Shown here: in pieces, positions 36,801 through 45,300 of the stretch
Position numbering within the stretch: the first letter of the stretch is position 1
Layout: each line of letters begins with the position of its first letter
Assembly: GCA_964484465.1 (NCBI GenBank)
Contig: CAZAFL010000004.1
Span: 79,785 to 143,784 of the forward strand
From: CAZAFL01 sp964484465
Lineage (GTDB): Bacteria; Bacteroidota; Ignavibacteria; UBA10030; SZUA-254
DNA: 64,000 bases
Reading direction: 5' to 3'
Position numbers and translations under genes: made by a program
The notes under the pieces: model-generated
The model's input: the letters and a program-made list of their open reading frames with translations, nothing else
Database searches by the model: none
Told to the model about the DNA's origin: nothing

Positions 36801-36990
36801 TTTCTTCTGCAACCTTTGCCACGATACGGGCGGTTCGTTCCGTGCCAATATGGTAATGGACATAAAAATGCTCGGTCTCAATCGTTCGCCAATCCAGCTC
36901 CGGATGGTAAAAGTCTTCTTGTGCGAAGGCAACACCTTTGAAGGCAAGGAGACAGCATACGATTGACAGCCGGAATGCAATGGGCTTCAT
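33862..36990 (-). CDS. Gluzincin-like protease, beta-propeller and beta-barrel fusion
   Basis: The product has 1042 residues. After a signal peptide (to about 23), residues 35-290 are a peptidase-MA-like domain with an intact HEFTH (126-130) and a downstream WFAEG that supplies Glu186, the likely third zinc ligand. Residues about 310-610 contain at least five TolB/PD40-type propeller blades (FSPDGKTVAYISN, WSPEGTKMYYSK, VSPDGTTLAFVSG, WSPDGKTIMFDYS, FTPDGSHIIFSSD). The last third (about 660-1042) is strand-rich with a C-terminal surface-antigen-like barrel (FFNATYGFDQFNRY, then HFGVLFGFNLD). It overlaps the small lipoprotein gene by four bases. It probably sits in the outer membrane with protease and propeller exposed or periplasmic; the substrate is unknown. 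Confidence 0.82.
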   Translation of the reverse strand: MKPIAFRLSIVCCLLAFKGVAFAQEDFYHPELDWRTIETEHFYVHYHIGTERTARIVAKVAEEIYEPVTSLYNHKPDGKVSFVIKDYDDYSNGGAYFFDNKIEIWASALDFDLRGSHNWLRNVVTHEFTHVVQIQTSLKFGRKMPALYLQWLGYESERRPDVLYGYPNVIVSYPFSGYVVPSWFAEGVAQYNRKELRYDSWDSHRDMILRMYALDGNMLTWNEMSVFGKTSLGNESSYNAGFAFVRYIGEHYGDDKLLEISRNLSSLTAVTIDGAIEKAVGKNGGALYDEWKEFLKHDYGERTVLLKNNLAAGEIIANVGFGNFYPTFSPDGKTVAYISNKEADYFALSSIYLYDVATKTEKALVSGVRSSISWSPEGTKMYYSKNSRENKHWSDYNDLYVYDIKRDEETRLTHSLRASSPSVSPDGTTLAFVSGNDGTLNIYTSKADGSGVKKMTNYADGEQVFNPKWSPDGKTIMFDYSIKDGRDIATIPAVGGEVTFVVATPDDERNAVFTPDGSHIIFSSDKSGIFNLYELDLATKEVAQLTNVLGGAFMPTVNAANQLAFSSYTSTGYKISMLNEQKPLQNAAAYLQQNSGNAEPPAKMMTSTDGSQAQRFDWQALRSYDDTKLPNERDTTYKNIVTSLTFIPFLRVDNYNPKNKGIDVIKPGLYLYSYDMVDRYGFFAGAALNKKGERDLFLTFDYRGRIPGLFQLGMEPAASIEVYNVTRKSFNASFSPETRPDLITTVDVTYSLLEFDFVLRQKAFVEALDLELRYAHSRYNASVGSFFLVDKQSNSSILNPAFSNLYFIGNDVSATWTFEGIAPSRTQEINPVGRKIRLKYDYEFNEFNPNSDYDISNGILVPKYQKFRFHRLEASWRESQRLPAWKHTLSLQLRGGSILGPPVDDFFDFYIGGLAGMKGYPFYSLGGNEYALANLTYRFPVFEHIDLRVLQMYFDKLYAALYGDAGTTWTGGGGSGQKFKRDAGVELRLEAFSYYAFPTRIFFNATYGFDQFNRYISTDATTVTYGKEWNFHFGVLFGFNLD

Positions 36991-37640
36991 TGTATCGTGA
37001 AAAACTGAGTTGTGATTTGATCTTTGGTCAGCTGAATTGTATATACACGGTCGACACCGACTTTCAGAAATTCAAGGTCAACTTCAGGTGCGATCTGTAT
37101 GGTTTTATCATACGTACCGTCGCTGGAGTAAATATCGAAGAAGTCGCCGACCGGGAAATGATCGTTTGTAATTGTAAACGTTCCACTGAGATCGGTCATC
37201 GTGGTTGTGTGACCATCGATGAGAACTGGAGACCTCTTTTCAACCGTTGAACCCACTTTATACTGGATGAAGTATTTTCCGCTTGGAACAGCCTTGCCGG
37301 TGCTGTCTAATCCATCCCATTGTGCGCGCGAAACAACGCCCGGCGGTTGAATGCCGGCAAACAAATGTTGAACCGGCGTACTGTGAATTGAGTAGACCGT
37401 GATATCAACAAACTGCGCCGAATCAGTAATGACAACACGTTGCGTGTCCAACGGGGGCGCATATGAAAGGACATAATAATAGTAGAGAATGACAGAAACG
37501 CTGTCGATTGGAACCCCATTCGGTGTGGAAATCGTGCCGTTGATTTGATACCCTTGTATTGAGAATGAACCTGCAACGGGCTGTATGTCCCGACAATTTA
37601 ATGCCACCAGGGCCAACAACACGATAGGAACAACGCGCAC
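36987..37640 (-). CDS. Small exported protein with FlgD-like fold, putative lipoprotein
   Basis: The product has 217 residues. The N-terminus (MRVVPIVLLALVALNCRDIQ) is a short export signal ending in Cys16, a possible lipidation site although Asn at -1 is unusual. The body has two immunoglobulin-like parts. The phrase WDGLDSTGKAVPSGKYFIQY is the FlgD/T9SS-CTD-type beta-sandwich signature, here internal rather than terminal. The start is GTG at 37640 with a strong GAGGTGA five bases away that overlaps the stop of the M6-like gene. It lies between a T9SS cargo gene and a barrel protein gene, and overlaps the latter by four bases. Function unknown. Confidence 0.72.
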   Translation of the reverse strand: MRVVPIVLLALVALNCRDIQPVAGSFSIQGYQINGTISTPNGVPIDSVSVILYYYYVLSYAPPLDTQRVVITDSAQFVDITVYSIHSTPVQHLFAGIQPPGVVSRAQWDGLDSTGKAVPSGKYFIQYKVGSTVEKRSPVLIDGHTTTMTDLSGTFTITNDHFPVGDFFDIYSSDGTYDKTIQIAPEVDLEFLKVGVDRVYTIQLTKDQITTQFFTIQ

Positions 37641-37649
37641 AACATCACC

Positions 37650-40600
37650 TCACTTCACCACGGCTATTTTAATAACCGTCGCCCCGGTTGCATTCGTTCC
37701 CTGAGCGTCAATATGAGCAAAGTAGATCCCGCTCTGGATATTGGATACATTCCATTCGATTTCATTATCCAACCCGCCGGTGCCGGGACCAGGAAACGAT
37801 GTTACCAAATCCCCGGCGAGGTCGAAAATCGTAATTGTCACTTTCGCGTTTTCGCGAACAAAATACCGGATATGGGTTTTGAAACCGTGTTCAGGTCCGA
37901 CGGGGTTAGGCCAATTGTATGCCATCGATGGCGGAAAGAAATCCTGGGTCTTATACTTGGTTGTCAGGAGTTCTTCATTCAAGCCGGTGTTTTGAGCATC
38001 GTGCATAAATTGAGGCCATGGCATCTTTTGAGCAGGAAGCGGCCCGCTATTTAATGTCCCCGTATGCCATGCATACACATTGCCATCGTCCGATGCAACT
38101 GCCAGTCCGATATCATAACAGCTCAGGCATGGGCTGGGTATATAGAACACCGCAGGGGTCGAACCACGATTTATTCCTGCCTGAATGGGAAAGCCCGCTG
38201 CCATCTTCCCGTGTTTATCATAAGCAACTACCAAGCCTTCCTGTGTTACTGCCACGATATCATTGGTTCCGTTACCATCGACGTCTGCGACTATTGGAGA
38301 CGTTAAGATATTATTCGACGAAGGAACGGTAATCGGAAAATTGTCAAGAATCGCGCCAACAGCGTTAATCACATAAATTTTATTTCCGCTAAACACGACG
38401 ATCTCCTTCTGACCGTCGTCATCTATGTCAGCAAGAGCAGGAGCGTTTTCAATTTCACCTCCGGTTGCCACGGGAAAACCTTTTGCATTATACGAACCGG
38501 TCAGTGAACATGGAGTGATGAGAGTAACTTCACCATCATGCGATGCGAGAACAACCTGTTTTCCAATGGTTGCTGATATTGTTCCGGAAGCAGTATACCA
38601 TGCTTGCATCCCCGATACGCTTATGGAAGCAGACTTACCTGCAGCAACACAGGCGAGCCCGATTAATATTTGGGTTCCGTTCGACGTCGTCGCAATAAAC
38701 GACCCGGGGTTCGCCAGAAGGGAAACGCTTGAGATGTCTGAAGTATCTGATGAATTCACCTTTACACTATCGGCAAGTGTTCCATCGTGCCGAAGGAGAT
38801 AGACAAAGCCTTGTGTCGCCCCAAATACAATAAAAGAATCAGAAACAACCGGTGAAGTCGTTACACGATTTGCAAGATACGTGCGAAAGTACTGATCAAC
38901 AAGAGTGTCATGGTTTGCATCTGCTAAATCCCACGATGATGCGACATAATTTTCAACGTTGATACCATTTTGAGTTGGAATGAACACGCCACTTTCCACT
39001 CCCCCGATTGCAAGACGCGGACTCGCCGCGCCCTGGTCATGCGTAATGGCAACTTTTCCAAAAAATGACCCGACAGTTCCGGTTGCCAGAGTGAGAAGTC
39101 CCGTTGTATTACCGTCAGGCAGCAATGGTGAACCATCCAATTTCCACCCGAACAGTTTCGATGGTCCCTGAGCAGGAACAAGCTGGCCGTTGGGGATTGC
39201 ATGACTGCCCGGACCGGAGGCTTCGGTGCTTACGATGAGTCCTGCCTGAGAAGTGCCGCTGCTATCGAGCAGTGTGATGGAATTTTTTCCAAATGTTCTG
39301 CCTGTGTATTTTGGAAATCCTGTCAGCGGTTTCACCTCGGCATCTCCTACACGAATCCTTGCAGTCATCCTTGGCCCACGGGCGGAAAAACCATCGATAT
39401 AAATATGACTGTTTGCACGGTTATTGCTCATGCTTCCCGGCTGAGAGGCGGGTGTGAATGCATTGCCATTCGGGAGTAATCGAAGAGGTGACTGGTTGCC
39501 GGCATACCAGTAATCATACTGGGTTCCGTCCTCACTGCCGTATCCTGCAGTGAGAAAAGGATATGCCTGTCCGATATCCTGCGACCCGTCTGCCTCCTCA
39601 AGATTCACGCCGCGATGCTCGGAGTTTACGTTCACCGCATCCGTTGCATAATTCGCATCGATAACATTTTCATCGATATGCCAGATAAGGATCCCGCCGT
39701 CAAACCATTCGCCCCGGAGCACTCCTCCGGGTAAGCTCCAATCGAATTCGTCGACATCTGTCACGACACCGTAGAGCGAATCCTGGAACAGCGCATTGAA
39801 GCCGATTGTATCCCGAGCCCAGCTGCGAACGAGGTTGTTCCCGTTATACGCGATTGTGATTCCAGCCCCGTCGCGGTTTGCATCACGGTTTCTGTTCTCA
39901 ACTAGGAAATACTCTTTCGCAGTAATCGGAACGCGATAAACAGTATCCTGATTATTTGAACTGACGGCAGGAAACGGGTATGTGGCATCATCCAGAGAGA
40001 CTGTGATCGGGTCAATCCATCCAAGAAAATATTTTTCCCATGCAGAGGGTTCCGGAGGGAATAACCCGTTCCAGCTAAAGATTGATTGGCCGTCCATTAA
40101 CCCGAACCGACCGATGCCTGAGCGACCGGTCTTGGTGTCGAACAGGTCGGGCAATCCAAAAAAGCTTCCCATACTCGCTGCAAGCAGCCCGTTTATACCA
40201 AGCGGCAGGAGTGCTGTTCCTCCTATTACAGGAAGGTAGCGGTTTTCGGTCTCCGGAATAATGGCGGAATTCCTTATGAACATCGTACTGTCGCGTACCG
40301 GTACGCCCTGATACGATGATCCAAAGACATTCTGAAGAGCATTCAAATTAAAAAAAAGGGAGGGAAGGTCATACGGAGCTGGGTCATATCCGTAGAGGCT
40401 GACCAGATTGACATCCCTGCCTACGCCGGCATGCAGAATAATAAAAGCCTGATATTGATCGTACGGTATTCCAGGCGAAACGGAATCGACTTTTCTCCAT
40501 GCGTCTTCAACGAGTTTTGCAAGTTCACCGTTGTTTGTACTCGACCGCGCAGGGCTATAATATGCCATATCATGATGAACCCTGTAAACGCTATCGAGGA

Positions 40601-40970
40601 CCGTCGTTTTTATTATCTGCTTCCCATCCGATACTTTTCGAAAATAATTTTCCAGAAATGTCATATGATTCTGAACATACGCTTTGTCATGCGGAGGCGG
40701 GTCGACAATTTTGGATATCGTTCCCATATCGAACGTGCCATCGCCGGTAGTTCCCGGGTTATTGTCCGTTTGAAATTCAACCATCGCGACAAGAACATTA
40801 GTTGTCTCGGGGAGAGAGACCGATCCGGAAGATTTTTTTTCGAAGGGGGGTCGTTGCGGTCCCGCCGTCAGCGAATGGTCAAACACCGGCTGGCGTTTTT
40901 GCTGAGCGTGGGTGAAGGAAGTTATCAGCAGGGATAAGAATACGAGCTTCACAACGGCTGAAGTTTGCAT
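37650..40970 (-). CDS. T9SS-sorted M6-like protein with lost zinc motif (pseudo-protease)
   Basis: The product has 1106 residues. A signal peptide (MQTSAVVKLVFLSLLITSFT) leads to an M6/immune-inhibitor-A-like domain (about 55-420). The M6 surroundings are conserved (FFGLPDLFDTKTGRSGIGRF, GLMDG), but the place of HExxH reads ASMGS (265-269), so both His ligands and the catalytic Glu are gone. Further on are integrin-like or PQQ-like repeats (ALADIDDDGQKEIVVFSG; VADVDGNGTNDIVAVTQEG) and a C-terminal T9SS type A sorting domain (YNWPNPVGPEHGF ... SGIYFAHIDA). I prefer the ATG at 40970 over an upstream TTG at 41009 because it begins the signal peptide. It probably binds rather than cuts. Confidence 0.85.
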   Translation of the reverse strand: MQTSAVVKLVFLSLLITSFTHAQQKRQPVFDHSLTAGPQRPPFEKKSSGSVSLPETTNVLVAMVEFQTDNNPGTTGDGTFDMGTISKIVDPPPHDKAYVQNHMTFLENYFRKVSDGKQIIKTTVLDSVYRVHHDMAYYSPARSSTNNGELAKLVEDAWRKVDSVSPGIPYDQYQAFIILHAGVGRDVNLVSLYGYDPAPYDLPSLFFNLNALQNVFGSSYQGVPVRDSTMFIRNSAIIPETENRYLPVIGGTALLPLGINGLLAASMGSFFGLPDLFDTKTGRSGIGRFGLMDGQSIFSWNGLFPPEPSAWEKYFLGWIDPITVSLDDATYPFPAVSSNNQDTVYRVPITAKEYFLVENRNRDANRDGAGITIAYNGNNLVRSWARDTIGFNALFQDSLYGVVTDVDEFDWSLPGGVLRGEWFDGGILIWHIDENVIDANYATDAVNVNSEHRGVNLEEADGSQDIGQAYPFLTAGYGSEDGTQYDYWYAGNQSPLRLLPNGNAFTPASQPGSMSNNRANSHIYIDGFSARGPRMTARIRVGDAEVKPLTGFPKYTGRTFGKNSITLLDSSGTSQAGLIVSTEASGPGSHAIPNGQLVPAQGPSKLFGWKLDGSPLLPDGNTTGLLTLATGTVGSFFGKVAITHDQGAASPRLAIGGVESGVFIPTQNGINVENYVASSWDLADANHDTLVDQYFRTYLANRVTTSPVVSDSFIVFGATQGFVYLLRHDGTLADSVKVNSSDTSDISSVSLLANPGSFIATTSNGTQILIGLACVAAGKSASISVSGMQAWYTASGTISATIGKQVVLASHDGEVTLITPCSLTGSYNAKGFPVATGGEIENAPALADIDDDGQKEIVVFSGNKIYVINAVGAILDNFPITVPSSNNILTSPIVADVDGNGTNDIVAVTQEGLVVAYDKHGKMAAGFPIQAGINRGSTPAVFYIPSPCLSCYDIGLAVASDDGNVYAWHTGTLNSGPLPAQKMPWPQFMHDAQNTGLNEELLTTKYKTQDFFPPSMAYNWPNPVGPEHGFKTHIRYFVRENAKVTITIFDLAGDLVTSFPGPGTGGLDNEIEWNVSNIQSGIYFAHIDAQGTNATGATVIKIAVVK

Positions 40971-41049
40971 TTCAAATTTTTTACGCAGATGAAGGGGTTT
41001 TCTGTTCAAGGGATGGGGTATTCTGTCAATGACTGTACACTGAACTACA

Positions 41050-41092
41050 TGACTGCAACGCAGATTTTCATCTTGAGTTTGCGTTGCAGTCA
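41050..41092 (-). other. Long perfect hairpin between porV and the M6-like gene
   Basis: TGACTGCAACGCA (41050-41062) and its exact complement (41080-41092) form a 13-bp stem around 17 bases. G-T and A-T pairs extend it a few more steps inward. No T-run follows on the minus strand. It lies after the M6-like gene's upstream end and 19 bases past the porV stop. It may act as an attenuator, an RNA processing site or a factor-dependent terminator. Confidence 0.6.
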
Positions 41093-41110
41093 GGGTGAAT
41101 AATCAGGTTG

Positions 41111-42268
41111 CTATTCCTCGTCACCGCCCCATGCAATGGATAACGTAAACCTCAGTGTTTCACTCAACGGGTGATTTTCTTCGACTGCCGAAAGGTAACT
41201 GAAATCGAATCCATAAATATCATACCGAATGCCGGCGCCAAACGTCAGAAATTTTCTGTTGCCGTAATCGGGATGTTCATAGAAATAGCCGAAGCGCAGT
41301 GCGATAAGCTTCGGGTAACCGTACCAGTATTCCAGCCCCGATGCAATGTTCACTTTTTTTAGTCCGCCATCTCCCCATGCGGTAATCAAAGATTTCGGTA
41401 AATTGTCGACATACCCCTGCTGAATCGTAATTCCTGTAACAGTATCCTTGATCTGCGGATATCTTCGGACAAGAAGTCTGTTGAAGTCTACTATTCCGGT
41501 AATATTATTGAATTGACTTTTCACGAGTTTCACAGCAAACGCCAGCCGGAGATTCGTGGGCAACGGGTCGGCCTGTGACTGCTGGATATATGTAAGTTTG
41601 GGTCCAAGGTTAGAGAGATTGACTCCGATACTCAGCCTGTCTTCGATATTTCCCAATCCTGGAAAATTGAGCTGGGTAGGTTTCCAGAGCGCTGAAAGGT
41701 CGAAGCTGACCGTCGAGGCAACACCTTTTCTTCCCTGTCGCTGGACGTCGAAATTAGCCAACGAGCTATGAATATAGCGGAGGTTGACACCGATGCCGAG
41801 GTCGTCGAAAACCTTTGTCGAGTATCCGCCCGTTATTGCAGTTTCGTACGCTTTAAACGTGCTCAGCTGATTTCCAAACTCGTCGGTTTCAACAAACTCA
41901 CCGAGGTTCAGATAAATGATATTAGCAGATATCGTTCCGCCGATTTCAGGAATATGATTTTTGTAGGAAAAATACTCATAAAAAAGGTCGGATAACTGGA
42001 ATTGAGGCAGCCAGTTTGAATGTGTAATACTGACTTCAGACCCCTTTTGAAATGCCAGTCCGGCAGGATTCCAGTACGATGCTGAACCATCGTCCGAAAG
42101 AGCTCCGCCTGCTTCACCCATGCCGTCAGCACGGGCGTTCGGTGCGATAAGCAAAAAGGGAACCGCAGATTCGCCTTGTGCCATCAAGGAGTGTGGAACC
42201 ACCACCAGGCTTATCACAAACATCATCACCATCAGGGAAATTGTTTTCCCGCGTCCATTTGAACCCAT
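41111..42268 (-). CDS. porV: T9SS outer-membrane shuttle protein PorV
   Basis: The product is a 385-residue PorV/PorQ (FadL-type) outer-membrane barrel. After the signal peptide (ends near LMAQ) comes the family opening VPFLLIAPNARADGMGEAGG, then SDDGSASYWNPAGLA, and repeated amphipathic strands to the end. PorV carries folded cargo from the SprA pore to the PorU sortase. A Shine-Dalgarno AAGGA lies eight bases before the ATG. It is 119 bases downstream of porU on the same strand, the natural pairing of shuttle and sortase. PorQ is the alternative, but the porU context favours PorV. Confidence 0.88.
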   Translation of the reverse strand: MGSNGRGKTISLMVMMFVISLVVVPHSLMAQGESAVPFLLIAPNARADGMGEAGGALSDDGSASYWNPAGLAFQKGSEVSITHSNWLPQFQLSDLFYEYFSYKNHIPEIGGTISANIIYLNLGEFVETDEFGNQLSTFKAYETAITGGYSTKVFDDLGIGVNLRYIHSSLANFDVQRQGRKGVASTVSFDLSALWKPTQLNFPGLGNIEDRLSIGVNLSNLGPKLTYIQQSQADPLPTNLRLAFAVKLVKSQFNNITGIVDFNRLLVRRYPQIKDTVTGITIQQGYVDNLPKSLITAWGDGGLKKVNIASGLEYWYGYPKLIALRFGYFYEHPDYGNRKFLTFGAGIRYDIYGFDFSYLSAVEENHPLSETLRFTLSIAWGGDEE

Positions 42269-42387
42269 TGTTACGTTCCTTCTAAATGATTACAATAATG
42301 AATTATCACACATGATTTGCGGTTGGAATGGTAATGTACCATCTTTCTCAGAGAGAAGCAACTGACGAACGTTCAAACAGGGCGAAA

Positions 42388-45300
42388 TCATCGTTGAACA
42401 CTCAATTTCCCGAGGGCTTCACCTGTCAATCTGCCGCTTTCTGTCGTTACAATAATCTTATAGAGATAGACACCGTTTGCAATTGCATCTCCATCTTTAT
42501 CCCGTCCGTCCCACGGAATCTGCACAAATGCGTCACCAACGTTTTTCCGCGTCACCGATTGAATCAACCGTCCTGCAACTGTGTAAATTTTAACCTCTGC
42601 ATCAACCGGGTCAACCTGGTTATGCCGGAATGTAAACACAGTTGAAGATGAAAATGGATTAGGGTAATTATAGAGATTCGATAATTGCAAACCAGCTTTT
42701 GTGACAACATCAAAGACTGTTTGTTGAGTAGTCGAATTGTTGTAGGTATCCCACGCGCGCATGCGTAACCGATGCGTCCCTTCCGTCAAACCTGAAAGGC
42801 GGTATTGAACAGTACCATCTTTATATGTGTTTGTGGCACCCGTGTAAAATTCGCTAAGGTCGATGCTCTCGGTCTTATCATCCAGCCAGGCTTCAAGACG
42901 GTGTCCTATACCGGCGCCGGATGTATTTACCCCATGCTCGTCATGAATATCGGCGATCAGCAGGGGACTCAGGCTTACGACATCGCCGGAGCGAAAGCTT
43001 CTTTTATCGAGGAACAGGTTGATCGTTGGACCCTGAGTATCAGCGGCCGCCGTCGTATCAGTTCCACCGACGCGAAAATTTGTTGAATAACCAGCGCCGT
43101 CCAAAACGGGATTCCAGAAATAGAGTGTTATTCGTCCGAAATCATTACTGTAGGATATATCTTTTGGCACAATGAAATTCGCGGCAAATTTCCCCGCATC
43201 TATTGTTTGTTCACCCTTGAAAAGAATATTCCCGGTCTTACTGAACGAAAATGTAAATTTTATTGTGTCTATGAAATCCTCCAAATAAACAGTCTTCTTG
43301 GAATCATATACCGCGATGAGCGCTGACCCCGAATAGTTCTCCGGCTGTGAAGTGGTATCCCGTACTGTAGCATTAACAATGGTATTGCCGAGTGCCTGTA
43401 GTTGCGCGGTTTGGGTCGGTGGAATCTTGTTGATACTGTCTATTGATGCATACAATTTTGGAAAACCCACTGAAAGAGCAGGGTCTCCCAGCAAATAGAA
43501 TTTCCTGTCGTTGTCGGCTGTCCCGCCAAAATTATCCTGCTTGGTCCGGTAGATAACATCCCCGAGGCGTGTTGGCATCACACGACCCGTACTGTCGATG
43601 CGAAACAGGTAACGATAAATAGATTGGTTGATATCAAAATTATCGCCGGCAAACACAACACGATTAGAATAAAATCCGGCAATCGCACCTGCATCTGGCA
43701 TTGACACGAGCAGTTCCCCGCCGCTTTGATCATCTGTTGCATCGAAATAACCATAATTGCATGTTGCAGCAACCAGTATAAAGTATTTTCCCTTGTTGTG
43801 CAGGAATGGAAAGTCCGTCTCACGGACAAATATCGCTTCGTGCGTCCACAGCCGCGGGTTTCCATGACCCGTAAAGTTTAACACCAGCGTACCCTGGTTA
43901 ATCTGGTCATGAATAGCAATATTGACCTCAGGTTTCCGTCTTCCACCTGGAGTGTAGATTGTTGGGTATTCATATTCATAAATTTTCCGCTCTTCAAACA
44001 TTGCAGGAACGTCATTCGAAAGAGCTTCCGCCTGACCGGTGTGAAGAAAAAGGTTGTTCGGTTCACCCGCGCCGGCTAATCCGTCATCCGCAACGAATGT
44101 TATCCTCTCCTTCCATGGGTCGGGGATGGGCATTGTTTCGTATTCAACAATCTTGTCGACCATCGTATTTGCTTCCTGCAACGAACGTGCCGTCAGTCTT
44201 CCGACGCCAAGCGCCACACGCCGTCCCGCGTCGAATGTCACATAATCATCATCACTAGCATAGCTCAAGAGGGGATAAAATGATTCTGTGGTTTCCCACG
44301 GTAATATCCAGTTGGGTCCTTTTGCGATGATGCGCTTGTAATCATAATCACCATCTCCAAACAGGAGGACATACTTTGGGGGAACCGACCAGTTTGTGTA
44401 TACATACCGGAGATAATTTCTGACTGCAGCGGGTTCGGGTAATCCGCCTCCAAATTCATTATAAATTTGCGCAACATCGACAACAAGTGTTCTAAGCGAG
44501 TTAGCCCCCGGCTGTTCACGGTATGCTCTTAACCGCTGCGCTGCGGGCATAAATTCCGTCGGAGTAATAATGATATAGTCAGCTTCTGTCGGATCTCCGT
44601 GAAGGTTTTGATTTCCTACAATCGTTAACGGACCGGGAGTTTTAAATCCGCCCGCTCCAACAACATAAATCTCCTTCATCAAACCGGCGGTCAACGGTAT
44701 TTGAAATAAACAGGTGTCGGGTAATATTTGCTGGTGCGGCACAATCACAACGCTATCGAATCTTGTAACGTCGAAGACCAATGGGTCGGAAGGAAAACCC
44801 TGGATCGCATATTGGGCGCTGGCGGTCGTATCGATTGTCGTGAACGCGAATTCCTCATTTTGAGCGATTAACGAACGCTGGTATTGAATTTCATACCAAT
44901 CGATATATCCGTTCCCGCTCGAACTAGACGATGTAAATGTAAACCGGAGCTGGCTCTGCAAATCAGAGAACGTGGGAGTAAGCGCAGTGGAAACAAGAGC
45001 ATCCTTGAACTGACTGCTAAAGTAATCTCCGACAATTGTTGCGCTCAGGCCAACAGAGAGCAGCTGAGTATTATGTTCCCGGATGGAAAAATTCGAAAAC
45101 CCAGACGAGCGGGCACCGATGTGAAACTTATAGTTTATCGGCTGGGTAACGTCGAGACCGAACAACGGGTGAACATACGTCATCTGATCACCGACATTAA
45201 ATGACTGACCAACCCATTCTCGCCCTGAAGAGAGAAGGTTCACTTTATCATCTTCTCTGAAAATCATCGCTCGTGCGGTTGCTGGCCGAAATGGAACGCT

